From NCBI RefSeq assembly GCF_028752835.1, contig NZ_CP087952.1:2399041-2463040 (forward strand): a stretch of DNA of 64,000 bases, given 5' to 3'. A program made the position numbers and the translations under genes. Shown one piece after another: positions 45,285-54,634 of the stretch. Position 1 is the stretch's first letter, and each line of letters starts with the position of its first letter. Source of the stretch: Desulfosarcina sp. BuS5. Lineage in GTDB: Bacteria > Desulfobacterota > Desulfobacteria > Desulfobacterales > BuS5. Under the pieces are notes generated by a model. The model did not search any database. It was not told the DNA's origin and saw only the letters and a program-made list of their open reading frames with translations.

Positions 45285-46562
45285 ATGGCAAATAATCAAG
45301 CGGCCCTGGCCGGCGGGAGTATTTTAGTAGTCGGAGGGGGAATAAGCGGTTTAACTACGACCCTTGAAGCCGCCGAAGTCGGGTATGAGGTCTTTTTGGT
45401 GGAAAAAAATCCTTACCTTGGCGGAAGAGTGTCTCAGTTAAAACAGTATTTCCCCAAACTCTGCCCCCCGACATGTGGTCTTGAGATCAATTTTCGAAGA
45501 ATAAAGGACAATCCCAGAATAAAAGTCTTTACAATGGCCGAAATTGAAAAGGTTGACGGAGCGCCCGGCAGCTACAATGTAGCCATTAAACTGAAACCGA
45601 GGTATGTTAATGAAAACTGCACCTGCTGCGGTGAATGTGCTGAAGCATGTCAGACTGAAATTTCAGATGAATTCAATTTCGGCATGAATAAAATCAAAGC
45701 AGCTTACCTGCCACATAATATGGCATTTCCTGCAAAATATGTAATCTCACCGCAGATCATAGGCACCGACGACGCCAAGCGCTGTCTTGAAGCCTGTAAA
45801 TACGATGCCATTGATTTTGACATGAAGGAAAAGGTCATAAATCTTAATGTGGGCGCCGTTGTCTGGGCAACCGGCTGGGAACCTTACGATGCCTCAAAAA
45901 TCGACAACCTTGGATTCGGCACATATCCGAACATCATAACCAACATGATGCTGGAAAGACTTGCGTCCACTAATGGGCCGACCAATGGCAAAATCCTCAG
46001 ACCTTCCGACGACAAGGAGCCTGAAAGTATAGCCTTTGTGCAGTGCGCGGGATCACGAGACGAGAATCATCTTCCTTATTGTTCCTATGTCTGCTGTATG
46101 GCTTCCCTGAAGCATACCACCTATATCAGGGAACAATATCCGGATGCTAAAATATATATTTTCTATATTGATCTGCGGGCGCCGGGCCAAAGGTACGAAA
46201 AATTCTATAAAAAAATTAAAGAAGATAAAAATATCTTTTTTATCAAAGGAAAGGTGGCAGAGGTTTCTGAAAATACCGGTACCGGCGATATAACCGTGGT
46301 TGCCGAAAACGCTGTGACCGGAGAAAAGATAAGACAGGACGTCGAAATGGTTGTGCTTGCTACGGGTATGCAGCCGACTGCGGCTGGTGCAAAGCTGCCT
46401 GCTGATCTGAAATATAATGAAGACGGTTTCATTATCAATGATTTTGAGCAGGGCGGAATGTTTGCCGCAGGATGCGCCAACAAACCGGCCGACGTGGTTT
46501 CGTCTAATCAGAATGCTACCGGAATGGCTCTGAAGGCTATTCAAACCCTGGTGAGGAGGTAG
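45285..46562 (+). CDS. qmoA: Quinone-interacting membrane-bound oxidoreductase subunit A
   Basis: A 425-residue HdrA-like flavoprotein. The FAD motif is ILVVGGGISGLTTTLEAAE, followed by the HdrA-type PYLGGRVSQLKQYFPKLCPPTCGLE and a cysteine cluster CTCCGECAEAC. QmoABC moves electrons from the quinone pool to AprAB. It starts after an ACGGAGGG site; qmoB follows by 6 bp. Confidence 0.95.
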   Translation: MANNQAALAGGSILVVGGGISGLTTTLEAAEVGYEVFLVEKNPYLGGRVSQLKQYFPKLCPPTCGLEINFRRIKDNPRIKVFTMAEIEKVDGAPGSYNVAIKLKPRYVNENCTCCGECAEACQTEISDEFNFGMNKIKAAYLPHNMAFPAKYVISPQIIGTDDAKRCLEACKYDAIDFDMKEKVINLNVGAVVWATGWEPYDASKIDNLGFGTYPNIITNMMLERLASTNGPTNGKILRPSDDKEPESIAFVQCAGSRDENHLPYCSYVCCMASLKHTTYIREQYPDAKIYIFYIDLRAPGQRYEKFYKKIKEDKNIFFIKGKVAEVSENTGTGDITVVAENAVTGEKIRQDVEMVVLATGMQPTAAGAKLPADLKYNEDGFIINDFEQGGMFAAGCANKPADVVSSNQNATGMALKAIQTLVRR

Positions 46563-46568
46563 GAATTC

Positions 46569-48905
46569 ATGGATAAAAAATATGGTGTTTATATCTGCAC
46601 AGGCTGTGGTATCGGGGATGCCCTTGATATGGAAGAATTGTGCGGAGTACCTGAAGAAGAAGGTTTTTCAGTAAAAACGCATCCTTTCCTTTGCGGAAAG
46701 GAGGGGCTTGATTTAATAAAAAAAGACATTGCCGATGATGGGGTTAACACTCTTATCATAGCAGGCTGCTCACGGCGTGTAAATTATGATGTTTTTAAAT
46801 TTGACGGATGTATTGTCGATCGCGTTAATCTCAGGGAACAGGTTGTCTGGTCACATCCCAGATCTGAATTTCCGGCTCTTACAGAAGAGCAGAAAGATGA
46901 CGAGGAGCACTTTGATTCACTCCAGATGCTGGCCGAGGATTATGTAAAAATGGGTATGGCCAGGGTTGAAAAAATTGATCTTCCGGAACCTTTTCTCCTT
47001 GAAAGCATCTCTAAAAAAATTCTTGTCATCGGCGGCGGAATTACCGGTATTTCAGCAGCGCTGGATGCTGCCAAAACCGGCTATGAAGTTACTATTGTTG
47101 AAAAGGAATCTTCCCTGGGCGGTTTTGCCGCCAAAGTCCGTAAACAGATCCCGGTGGTAGAACCTTATGACGGGCTGATTCCTCCAATTGTAGATGCAAA
47201 AATTAAAGAAGTCGAGGCTGAATCGAATATAACGGTTAAAACCGGCACCATTGTTGCCCGTATAGCCGGTCAACCAGGTGAATTTACGGTTACTTTTAAA
47301 AAACCTGGTGAAAAAATCGAGTTTGACGTTCCTTTCCCGCTTCCTGATGATATGAAGGTGGATGAAGACGGCAAGGAGCTGGATGTTGATAAACTCTTCG
47401 AAGTATACACTGAGTATAACAAGGGTAAAAATGATATCCTGGCTCTTGATCCTGACGGTGAACTCTTCGGCGCTGTGATTCTGGCTGCCGGCTGGAGGCC
47501 TGACGATCTTGAAGGAGTTGATGTTGAACACCTGGGATCCGGAAACCTGAAAGATGTTGTTACCAACAGCCAGTTTGAAGAAATAGCCGCCAAGGGTAAA
47601 ATTCTCAGACCATCGGACGGCAAAGAAGCAAAATCGGTTGTTTTTATACAGAGCCCGGATAAGGGTGATGATTCCGATTTCCGATATGCAGGATCAGTTA
47701 CAAGCCTGGTATCTCTAAAACAGGCCAAATATGTACGTGAAGATTATGAAGACGGAAAAGCCTTTATCTTCTATAAGCATATGCGGACCCCCGGTCTTTC
47801 TGAAAATTTTTACAAGAGCCTGCAGCAGGATGAAGGTATATTCCTGACAAAGGGCGAGGTTGTAAATGTATCGGACAATGGCGGCAACCTGCTTATTGAA
47901 GCTGACGATACCCTTCTGGGATCAAAAATCAAGGTCAAGGCCGATATGGTTGTACTGGCTGCCGGTATGGTCCCGGTTACCAGGGACGATCCGGTAATCA
48001 ACCTTGCATACAGGCAGGGTCCCGGTTTTCGTGACAACGCGCTTTTTGATGATTATGCCGATTCCAACTTCATCTGTTTTCCATATGAAACACAGAGAAC
48101 AGGCGTTTATGCGGCCGGATGTATCCGCAGAGGCATGACCATCGAGGAATCTATTGAAGACGCTTCCGGCGCGGCCCTGAAAGCGATTCAATGTCTGGAA
48201 TCCGTAAATAGAGGTGTGTCGGTTCATCCCAGATCCGGGGATATGACATTTCCTGATTTCTTTTTCCAGAGATGTACCCAGTGCAAACGGTGTACGGAAG
48301 AATGTCCTTTCGGGGCCCTGGATGATGATGAAAAAGGGACACCAAAACCTAACCCGACCAGGTGCAGGCGCTGCGGTACATGCATGGGAGCCTGTCCTGA
48401 ACGTATTATCGGGTTCGCCGATTATAACATCGACAGCATCGGATCGATGGTCAAGGCCATCAGTGTGCCGTCTGAAGATGACTATGACGAGCCGCCCATG
48501 AGGATACTCGGTCTGGTATGTGAAAATGATGCCTACCCTGCCCTGGATATTGCCGGCTTAAATCGCCTTACATATTCGGCGGATGTCAGGTTTATCCCGG
48601 TGCGCTGCCTTGGTTCCGTCAATGTTATATGGATCAAGGATGCATTCTCGCAAGGCCTGGACGGAGTCTTTTTGCTGGGCTGTAAACATGGTGATGATTA
48701 TCAGTGCCATTTTGTAAAGGGCAGTGAACTGGCTGACATCAGAATGCAGAAGATCGGTGATGCCTTGGAGAGTCTTGCTCTTGAGGCGGAACGAGTCGCT
48801 CAATTCGAAGTTGCAATTGACGACTATGAAAAACTCCCGAAAATGATAAATGATTTCGTTGAAATGATAGAAGGTATCGGACCGAACCCCTTCAAAGGGT
48901 TCTAA
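46569..48905 (+). CDS. qmoB: Quinone-interacting membrane-bound oxidoreductase subunit B
   Basis: A 778-residue protein with an N-terminal region (YICTGCGIGDALD), a HdrA-like flavin domain (ILVIGGGITGISAALDAA), and two ferredoxin clusters CTQCKRCTEECPFGA and CRRCGTCMGACPERI (about 575-615). The C-terminal part resembles the MvhD electron-transfer domain (FIPVRCLGSVN, then GVFLLGCKHGDDYQC). It is the soluble partner of QmoA. A strong hairpin and an inserted element separate it from qmoC. Confidence 0.95.
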   Translation: MDKKYGVYICTGCGIGDALDMEELCGVPEEEGFSVKTHPFLCGKEGLDLIKKDIADDGVNTLIIAGCSRRVNYDVFKFDGCIVDRVNLREQVVWSHPRSEFPALTEEQKDDEEHFDSLQMLAEDYVKMGMARVEKIDLPEPFLLESISKKILVIGGGITGISAALDAAKTGYEVTIVEKESSLGGFAAKVRKQIPVVEPYDGLIPPIVDAKIKEVEAESNITVKTGTIVARIAGQPGEFTVTFKKPGEKIEFDVPFPLPDDMKVDEDGKELDVDKLFEVYTEYNKGKNDILALDPDGELFGAVILAAGWRPDDLEGVDVEHLGSGNLKDVVTNSQFEEIAAKGKILRPSDGKEAKSVVFIQSPDKGDDSDFRYAGSVTSLVSLKQAKYVREDYEDGKAFIFYKHMRTPGLSENFYKSLQQDEGIFLTKGEVVNVSDNGGNLLIEADDTLLGSKIKVKADMVVLAAGMVPVTRDDPVINLAYRQGPGFRDNALFDDYADSNFICFPYETQRTGVYAAGCIRRGMTIEESIEDASGAALKAIQCLESVNRGVSVHPRSGDMTFPDFFFQRCTQCKRCTEECPFGALDDDEKGTPKPNPTRCRRCGTCMGACPERIIGFADYNIDSIGSMVKAISVPSEDDYDEPPMRILGLVCENDAYPALDIAGLNRLTYSADVRFIPVRCLGSVNVIWIKDAFSQGLDGVFLLGCKHGDDYQCHFVKGSELADIRMQKIGDALESLALEAERVAQFEVAIDDYEKLPKMINDFVEMIEGIGPNPFKGF

Positions 48906-48918
48906 ACGTTAAGTTTTT

Positions 48919-48952
48919 AATTGAGGGTGGCAAACAAACACCACCCTCAATT
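48919..48952 (+). terminator. Strong hairpin after qmoB
   Basis: AATTGAGGGTGG and its perfect complement CCACCCTCAATT form a 12-bp stem around CAAACAAACA, 14 bp after the qmoB stop. It lacks a long U-run, so it may reduce rather than end transcription, or protect the qmoAB message. Confidence 0.6.
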
Positions 48953-48957
48953 TAAAT

Positions 48958-49066
48958 AGTGTCCGAACGAAAACTAGAAAATTTTTTCAAGTTCTTTTTT
49001 CAAGTTCTTTTTTCAAGTTCAAGGAAGACAAAAATTGGGAAAATTAGCAGTTTTCGTTCAGGCACT
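48958..49066. mobile_element. 109-bp miniature inverted-repeat element
   Basis: The ends are AGTGTCCGAACGAAAACT and, inverted, AGTGCCTGAACGAAAACT (16 of 18 identical), flanked by the direct repeat AAAT on both sides. The inside carries a 13-bp tandem repeat (CAAGTTCTTTTTT, two and a half copies, 48988-49020) and no gene. This matches a non-autonomous element inserted between qmoB and qmoC; 20 bp separate it from the qmoC start. Confidence 0.65.
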
Positions 49067-49086
49067 AAATATATGGAGGTGTTAAT

Positions 49087-50265
49087 ATGACTGACAGATG
49101 CCTGATTCAGCCTGATGTTGATTTTATAAAGCAAGTTGTCGGGCTTGGGGGCGATACTCTGAAAAAGTGCTTTCAATGTGCCACATGTTCCGTGGTATGC
49201 CCTATTTCTCCTGATAACAAACCCTTCCCCAGAAAGGAGATGATTGCGGCATCCTGGGGTTTAAAAGACAGGCTGGTCGGTAACGGTGATATATGGCTCT
49301 GCCATAATTGCGGTGACTGTTCCACAATGTGTCCTCGGGGTGCAAATCCGGGTGATGTTCTGGGAGCGATACGCTCCTATGCCATTAACGAATACGCACC
49401 ATCAAAAACCTTGGGAGAAGCAGTTAATAATCCTAAAAAACTGCCGCTGCTGCTTGGCATCCCGGCGCTGTTGTTTGCTCTGCTTGCATGTATAACCATG
49501 TTTTGCGGTGGCACCATGGAAACTATTTTTCATGCCGTTGGCCTGGAATGGTACCATGGAGGACATGGCGATACCATTGCCCATGCCAATTTTTTTTCAA
49601 CCTGGTTTGTTGATCTTGTTTTTGTTCCTTTGACCGCCTGGGTAGTTATTAACTTTACAATCGGCCTTAAGAGATTTATCAAAGATATACATGAAAATGC
49701 GCTGCTTGAAGAAAAGACCGATAAAAAAAATATTGATGTCGGAGGGTTTATCCAGGCTTTCCTGAAGATAATACCCACAATAATCAAGCATGACAAGTTT
49801 ACTGAATGCAGTGAAAATCAGGATCGTGCTACAGCTCATCTGATGGTTCTTTACTCTTTTATCGGTTTGTTTATTGTAACCACTATTTTCTTTGTAGTAT
49901 TATATGTTTTCCACATACCAGGCCCCTATCAGCAGATTAATCCTGTAAAATGGCTGGCTAACATCAGCGGGCTGGCTCTTGTTATCGGCAGTATCATGAT
50001 GATAAAAAATCGTCTGGCAAAAAAAGATCAGGTTTCGGTCTACAAGGACTGGTACTTGTTAGGTCTTGTTCTGGGGCTCGGGCTTTCCGGTATGCTGACG
50101 GAGATGACCAGGCTGGCCGGATTGGCGGGACTGACATATTTTATATATCTTGTACATCTTGTCTTTGTTTTTAACCTGTTTGCATTTCTGCCTTACTCCA
50201 AGCTGGCACATCTGGTTTACAGAACTGTTGCAATGGCTTATGCAGAGTACGGGAACAGGAAATAA
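49087..50265 (+). CDS. qmoC: Quinone-interacting membrane-bound oxidoreductase subunit C
   Basis: A 392-residue membrane subunit. The N-terminal half holds two Fe-S cluster motifs (CFQCATCSVVCP and CHNCGDCSTMCP). The C-terminal half has about six helices like the gamma subunit of nitrate reductase, with histidines suited to heme b (for example AHLMVLYSF and YLVHLVFVFNLF). It oxidises menaquinol and delivers electrons to QmoAB. A GGAGGTG site lies 6 bp before the ATG. Confidence 0.94.
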   Translation: MTDRCLIQPDVDFIKQVVGLGGDTLKKCFQCATCSVVCPISPDNKPFPRKEMIAASWGLKDRLVGNGDIWLCHNCGDCSTMCPRGANPGDVLGAIRSYAINEYAPSKTLGEAVNNPKKLPLLLGIPALLFALLACITMFCGGTMETIFHAVGLEWYHGGHGDTIAHANFFSTWFVDLVFVPLTAWVVINFTIGLKRFIKDIHENALLEEKTDKKNIDVGGFIQAFLKIIPTIIKHDKFTECSENQDRATAHLMVLYSFIGLFIVTTIFFVVLYVFHIPGPYQQINPVKWLANISGLALVIGSIMMIKNRLAKKDQVSVYKDWYLLGLVLGLGLSGMLTEMTRLAGLAGLTYFIYLVHLVFVFNLFAFLPYSKLAHLVYRTVAMAYAEYGNRK

Positions 50266-50267
50266 CT

Positions 50268-50295
50268 GTAGGGGTTCAAAATTTTGAACCCCTAC
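50268..50295. repeat. 28-bp palindrome, copy 1 of 3
   Basis: GTAGGGGTTCAAA joined to its mirror complement through TT, giving a perfect palindrome directly after the qmoC stop. A half copy (AAACCCCTAC) follows at about 50306. Related palindromes occur at 50382, 50436 and 59261. Confidence 0.8.
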
Positions 50296-50333
50296 TTCGC
50301 TATTTTAAACCCCTACTTCGCTTGAGGATATAA

Positions 50334-50371
50334 CAAAAAAGGGAAGGTTTAAAAAACCTTCCCCTTTTTTT
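50334..50371. terminator. Bidirectional terminator between qmoC and sat
   Basis: AAAAAAGGGAAGGTTT and AACCTTCCCCTTTTTTT: a stem with A-run on one side and T-run on the other, able to stop transcription from both converging genes. Confidence 0.85.
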
Positions 50372-50381
50372 AGACATTCCT

Positions 50382-50409
50382 GTAGGGGTTCAAAATTTTG
50401 AACCTCTAC
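50382..50409. repeat. 28-bp palindrome, copy 2 of 3
   Basis: The same unit as at 50268 with one base changed in the right arm (AACCTCTAC). Confidence 0.8.
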
Positions 50410-50435
50410 ATTGTTAATTTTGAAACATTGTTAAT

Positions 50436-50460
50436 GGGGTTCAAAATTTTGAACCCCTAC
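50436..50460. repeat. 28-bp palindrome, copy 3 of 3
   Basis: GGGGTTCAAAATTTTGAACCCC and the final CTAC; the left end is cut short. It lies 3 bp from the sat stop codon. Confidence 0.75.
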
Positions 50461-50463
50461 AGT

Positions 50464-51738
50464 TTATTTGCCGCCGGTTGCTGCTGCGTGAGTTTTAATC
50501 TCAACCTTTTCTGTGAGGTTGCTATAGTATTCACGAAGAATCTCGAGAACTTCTTCCCGGCCAAAGTGATCCGGAATCGGAGTACCTTCCGACAGACCCT
50601 TGCGCAGCATTGTGCCGGAAAGCATAACCCTGTCTTCCTTGGCATGCGGGCAGGTTCTAAGGGAGGCCATTCCGTCGCATTTGTGGCAATAGAATGTCCA
50701 GTCTATCTTTAAGGGAGTACACAGAAGCGCTTTGCCTGGTTCAGACGGGGTTGGAATTTTATCAAAAATTGTCTGAGCTTCAAACATACCGTAAAAATCA
50801 CCTACACCGGCATGGTCACGCCCGATTATCATTTTTGAACAACCATAATTCTGGCGGAAAGTAGCATGCAGGAGGCCTTCCCGGGGACCGGCATAACGCA
50901 TATCAAGCGGGTAACCACCCTGTAATACATTAGCTTCTACAAAATAATTCTTTACAAGCGCGTCAATACATTTAACACGCACCTCAGCGGGAATATCGCC
51001 TGGTTTCAGGTTTCCAACCAGGGAATGAATGTAAACGCCGTCGCATACTTCTACTGCAATCTTGCAAAGGTATTCATGGGATCTGTGCATCGGGTTTCTG
51101 AGCTGCAGGGCAGCCACTTCACTCCAGCCCCTATCTTCAAACATTTTCCTGGATTCTGCCGGTCTAACGTAGATTCCTGGATATTTTTCCGGATATTCGC
51201 CTTCGCTAAGCACTTTAACAGGGCCAGCCAGGTTTACATCCTTTTGACCCATTACCATCTGAACACCTGGATGATCATCCTGTGCAATTTCCCAGAACTC
51301 TTTTGGAGTAGGAGTGCCCTCACCCATATAGACCTTTTCGCATTCATATTTCTTGTCTGCCTCGGTCATTTCATACTTCTCGGTAACTTTCATGGTTGCC
51401 ATGATTTCACCGGCGCCGGTCACAAGGGCTATCTCGTCGCCGTCATTAATCGCGTCGGCATCCGCCTTGTCCGCAGAAAGGGTAACCGGAATTGGCCAAA
51501 ATGTGCCATCCGCAGTAAGGAAATCATCGCATACGCCCTTCCAGTCGGCTTTTGTCATAAAACCTGTCAGAGGGCTGAATCCGCCAATACCCATCATGAT
51601 CAGATCGCCCTCTTCACGTGGTGAAATAGTTATTTTTTTAAGACCTTCAGCTTTTTTCTTTTCAGCTTCAAGCTCTGCGCCCTCAAGAAGGCAGCAGGTC
51701 AAGCCTTTTCCGCCATGCGGAGCTACTAGATTTGCCAT
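50464..51738 (-). CDS. sat: Sulfate adenylyltransferase (ATP sulfurylase)
   Basis: A 424-residue enzyme that activates sulfate with ATP to APS, the first step of sulfate respiration. It has the nucleotide motif [13 protein letters not shown], the GRDHAGVGD motif and a zinc-binding pattern [17 protein letters not shown] typical of the dissimilatory form. Its product is the substrate of AprAB, encoded 6 kb away. It converges on qmoC. The start is at 51738, with GGAG upstream. Confidence 0.96.
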   Translation of the reverse strand: MANLVAPHGGKGLTCCLLEGAELEAEKKKAEGLKKITISPREEGDLIMMGIGGFSPLTGFMTKADWKGVCDDFLTADGTFWPIPVTLSADKADADAINDGDEIALVTGAGEIMATMKVTEKYEMTEADKKYECEKVYMGEGTPTPKEFWEIAQDDHPGVQMVMGQKDVNLAGPVKVLSEGEYPEKYPGIYVRPAESRKMFEDRGWSEVAALQLRNPMHRSHEYLCKIAVEVCDGVYIHSLVGNLKPGDIPAEVRVKCIDALVKNYFVEANVLQGGYPLDMRYAGPREGLLHATFRQNYGCSKMIIGRDHAGVGDFYGMFEAQTIFDKIPTPSEPGKALLCTPLKIDWTFYCHKCDGMASLRTCPHAKEDRVMLSGTMLRKGLSEGTPIPDHFGREEVLEILREYYSNLTEKVEIKTHAAATGGK

Positions 51739-51793
51739 AAGTATTCAATCTCCTTTTAATTAAAATCGATTAAAAAAAAAATCTTATCAAAAA

Positions 51794-51808
51794 AACCTGT
51801 TACAGGTT
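51794..51808. promoter_or_regulatory. Palindrome upstream of sat
   Basis: AACCTGTTACAGGTT, two 7-bp arms around one base, 56 bp before the sat start. It could be an operator or part of the leader. A TTGACA (minus strand, 51861-51856) with weak TAAAAA 17 bp downstream is the likely promoter. The half-site ACAGGTT also occurs near 42134 upstream of aprB. Confidence 0.4.
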
Positions 51809-51901
51809 AAAATTTTAAAAAAAACTAATAGATTTTTATTAAGTTATTATGCTTTTGTCAAGATTAATCAAGCAAGGCTGCTCTGGGTGTTATTTGATCT
51901 T

Positions 51902-53089
51902 TTACCACCCGCCGGTAATACCATTAGCTGTATTTTGTAAAATTTCTTCAATACCTCCGGGTTGGCGCAAGAAGTTGATAAAAACTTCTGCCGGCTTTGC
52001 CATGTATGAATCACCACCAGCCAAATAATCTGCCGCACCAACAGCATAGAGAATAAAAAATCCATAAAGAATACCAAGAATTATCAAATGCCCTGATTTC
52101 ATCTCTTTGCTGAAATAGTAGACTGCCACTGTAATTACGCTTACGATTAATAACATTATTCTAATGTCTATTATGGTTGGGCCTGCTTCAATAAAATCAA
52201 TTTTTTGACCTGTAATTACAAGAAAGAGACCGAGAGGAAGCCCCATGCTTATAGTAACATCAAATATATTGGAACCGAATACATTTGATAAGGCATCGTC
52301 GTGATTTCCTTTTTTTGCATCCCTGATTGAAATTATAGTATCCGGCACACTACTTACCGCTGCAACGAGAATTAATGCTATGAATAAAGGATTAATTCTC
52401 ATTGCATCAGCTATCCCCTTACAACTTTCCACCAAACCTGCACAAGCCGCTGCAATAACGACCATTGAAAGCAAAAACAATATCCAGCTCCGGCCTGTGC
52501 AGCCTTTCGGTGATTTAAACTGAAACTTTGTGAACCATGAATCTACTGCTTCATGTATATTTTTTTTTACATTTTTATTGTTTTTCATGGAAAGCAGGGT
52601 ATATGCAAGGTAAATAAAATAAAATGCCGTAAAAGCCCAACCATGCCAATGGGTTATGTAATCACTGGACAATAAAACCAAAAGCAGGACTTCTGCCGCA
52701 ATAAGGAAGAGACCATCCCTGAGAATCACTTTTTTGCTTATTCTCACACCAGTTAAAGCGGTTGCCAGAACAACCTGAATTACCAGCATGGGAATGACAA
52801 TGCTATTGAAAATAGCTGACCCTGCATTAGCGCCTATACTTGCAGCTAAATCCCGGCCAAGATTTTCATGTAACGCAAAAACAAGAAAAAATACAGTTGT
52901 TAATAACTCAGGCATGGACGAACCAATGGCATTTAAAGTTGCCCCTTTTACGCCTTCACTTAAACTACGGCCGAGATAGTTTGTTGCAGCTTCGAAAACA
53001 TCGCAGGATCGAGCCATTACAACTGAGCAAAATATCATTAAAATTAAGCCTCCATACCATGTATGAAGAAACAGATGTGCAATTCCCAT
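51902..53089 (-). CDS. CaCA-family cation exchanger (Na+/Ca2+ exchanger-like)
   Basis: A 395-residue membrane protein with about ten helices and the two alpha repeats of calcium/cation antiporters: GATLNAIGSSMPELLTTVF in the first half and SSVPDTIISIRDAKKG then ALSNVFGSNIFDVTISMGLP in the second. Family members exchange Ca2+ or another cation for Na+ or H+. It is encoded upstream of sat on the same strand with a 163-bp gap holding the sat promoter, so cotranscription is uncertain. A role in sulfate uptake is not supported by motif. Confidence 0.85.
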   Translation of the reverse strand: MGIAHLFLHTWYGGLILMIFCSVVMARSCDVFEAATNYLGRSLSEGVKGATLNAIGSSMPELLTTVFFLVFALHENLGRDLAASIGANAGSAIFNSIVIPMLVIQVVLATALTGVRISKKVILRDGLFLIAAEVLLLVLLSSDYITHWHGWAFTAFYFIYLAYTLLSMKNNKNVKKNIHEAVDSWFTKFQFKSPKGCTGRSWILFLLSMVVIAAACAGLVESCKGIADAMRINPLFIALILVAAVSSVPDTIISIRDAKKGNHDDALSNVFGSNIFDVTISMGLPLGLFLVITGQKIDFIEAGPTIIDIRIMLLIVSVITVAVYYFSKEMKSGHLIILGILYGFFILYAVGAADYLAGGDSYMAKPAEVFINFLRQPGGIEEILQNTANGITGGW

Positions 53090-53127
53090 TTAATATTTTT
53101 CCTCGGGGTTCACTTAAAAATTAGCTA

Positions 53128-53226
53128 TTTTGGTGGATTCGTCGCTTACGCTCCTTAATCCACCCTACGATTCAGGTCACCAAGGTAAGTTTGTAGGGTG
53201 GATTAAGCGAAGCGAATCCACCAAAA
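53128..53226. repeat. 99-bp dispersed inverted repeat, copy 2
   Basis: The same arms as at 30555-30653 (TTTTGGTGGATTCGTCGC and CGAATCCACCAAAA at the ends; CCACCCTAC and GTAGGGTGG inside), with an unrelated centre. It lies between the exchanger and the hisD 3-prime end, where it could act as a transcript barrier. Confidence 0.85.
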
Positions 53227-53275
53227 CCTGTAAATTCAATCAGCCATAAAGTGCCCTGCTTTAAGTTGGCAGCCA

Positions 53276-54577
53276 TCACATTCTTATCTTTACCGCCTTT
53301 GCATGGGCGTCAAGTCCTTCTATTTCAGCAAGACGAATAATATCCCCTGCTTCCCCCATAAATGCCTCCTGCGAATAATGAATAAGGCTGGTTTTTTTAA
53401 TAAAATGGTCAACGGACAGGGCTGAAGCATATCTGGCAGTACCGGCGGTGGGAAGAACATGGTTCGGGCCTGCCATATAGTCTCCCACAGGTTCAGGCGT
53501 ATAATTGCCGACAAAAAGGGCTCCGGCATTACGTATCCTCCCGATATGCTCAAAAGGGTCTTTGATATGCAACTCAAGATGCTCAGGCGCTATCCGGTTT
53601 GCAAGCTCAATAGCATTATCAAGGTCAGGCACAACTATGACTGTGCCGAATTTTTCAATCGATGCTTTTGCAATTTCAAACCGTTGCAGATTAGTAATCT
53701 GATCCTTGACAGCCCTTACAACTGCTTGGGCTTTCTTCCTGGAATCTGTTACCAGGATGGAAGATGCCAAAGGATCGTGCTCCGCCTGGGACAGAAGATC
53801 GGCCGCGACAAATTCGGGGATTGCGGTTTCATCAGCGATTATCAGGATTTCACTAGGACCGGCAATCAAGTCAATACCGGTTTTGCCGGATATAATTTTT
53901 TTTGCAAGGGTAACATAAATATTGCCGGGGCCGACAATAACGTTTGCCCTGGGAACGGATTCGGTTCCATAAGCCAATGCCGCAATAGCCCACGCACTTC
54001 CAATCTTGTATATATCATGAACTCCAGCCTTTTTTGCAGCAACAATAAGATGAGGATTAATACTCCCGTCTTCCCTGGGGGGCGTTACCATGACAATATT
54101 TTTTACACCAGCTATTACAGCAGGAATTGCACCCATAAGTACAGATGAAACAAGCGGTGTTTGCCCGCCTTTACCACCCGGCACATAAATACCGGCCGTA
54201 TCAACAGGATTTACAAGCTGTCCCAGGATAGTTCCCTGCCTTTCCGTGCTAATCCATGATTTACTCTTCTGAAGCCTGTGGAATTCCTCTATCTGCTTTA
54301 TTGCTTTATCCAGAGAGCAGGTAAAATCATCTTCTATTGCAAGAAAAGCAGCTTCTATCTCCTGCTCCGTGACTCTAAGGGATTCTATAGAAAGTTCAGG
54401 AGCATCAAACCGGTTGGTATATTTGATCAGTGCTATGTCACCATGCTTGCAAACATCTTCAATGATTCGCGATACACTCTGCAGATCTTTTTTCTTAAAT
54501 CCGGTATCACGGTTCAATATTAATTGAACTCTTTTTTTTGCCGATTCTGAAGGATAATAATAAGTTTTCATAATCAT
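53276..54577 (-). CDS. hisD: Histidinol dehydrogenase
   Basis: A 433-residue zinc enzyme for the last two oxidations of histidine synthesis. Landmarks are [21 protein letters not shown], the [12 protein letters not shown] block, [21 protein letters not shown] with the zinc and catalytic residues, and [11 protein letters not shown] 54577 has AAGGAA 5-6 bp upstream; ATG 54571 is a second possibility, and a longer frame reaches into the insertion sequence. No other his genes adjoin. Confidence 0.94.
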   Translation of the reverse strand: MIMKTYYYPSESAKKRVQLILNRDTGFKKKDLQSVSRIIEDVCKHGDIALIKYTNRFDAPELSIESLRVTEQEIEAAFLAIEDDFTCSLDKAIKQIEEFHRLQKSKSWISTERQGTILGQLVNPVDTAGIYVPGGKGGQTPLVSSVLMGAIPAVIAGVKNIVMVTPPREDGSINPHLIVAAKKAGVHDIYKIGSAWAIAALAYGTESVPRANVIVGPGNIYVTLAKKIISGKTGIDLIAGPSEILIIADETAIPEFVAADLLSQAEHDPLASSILVTDSRKKAQAVVRAVKDQITNLQRFEIAKASIEKFGTVIVVPDLDNAIELANRIAPEHLELHIKDPFEHIGRIRNAGALFVGNYTPEPVGDYMAGPNHVLPTAGTARYASALSVDHFIKKTSLIHYSQEAFMGEAGDIIRLAEIEGLDAHAKAVKIRM

Positions 54578-54634
54578 TGGTTTCCTTGAAAATGAAGTAA
54601 AATAAATATAAAATATATATAAACTATTAAGAAT

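Noticed and set aside
50268-50460. Repeats between qmoC and sat as a CRISPR array
   Set aside because: The units are palindromes with unequal gaps, one gap being a terminator; there are no regular spacers and no cas genes.
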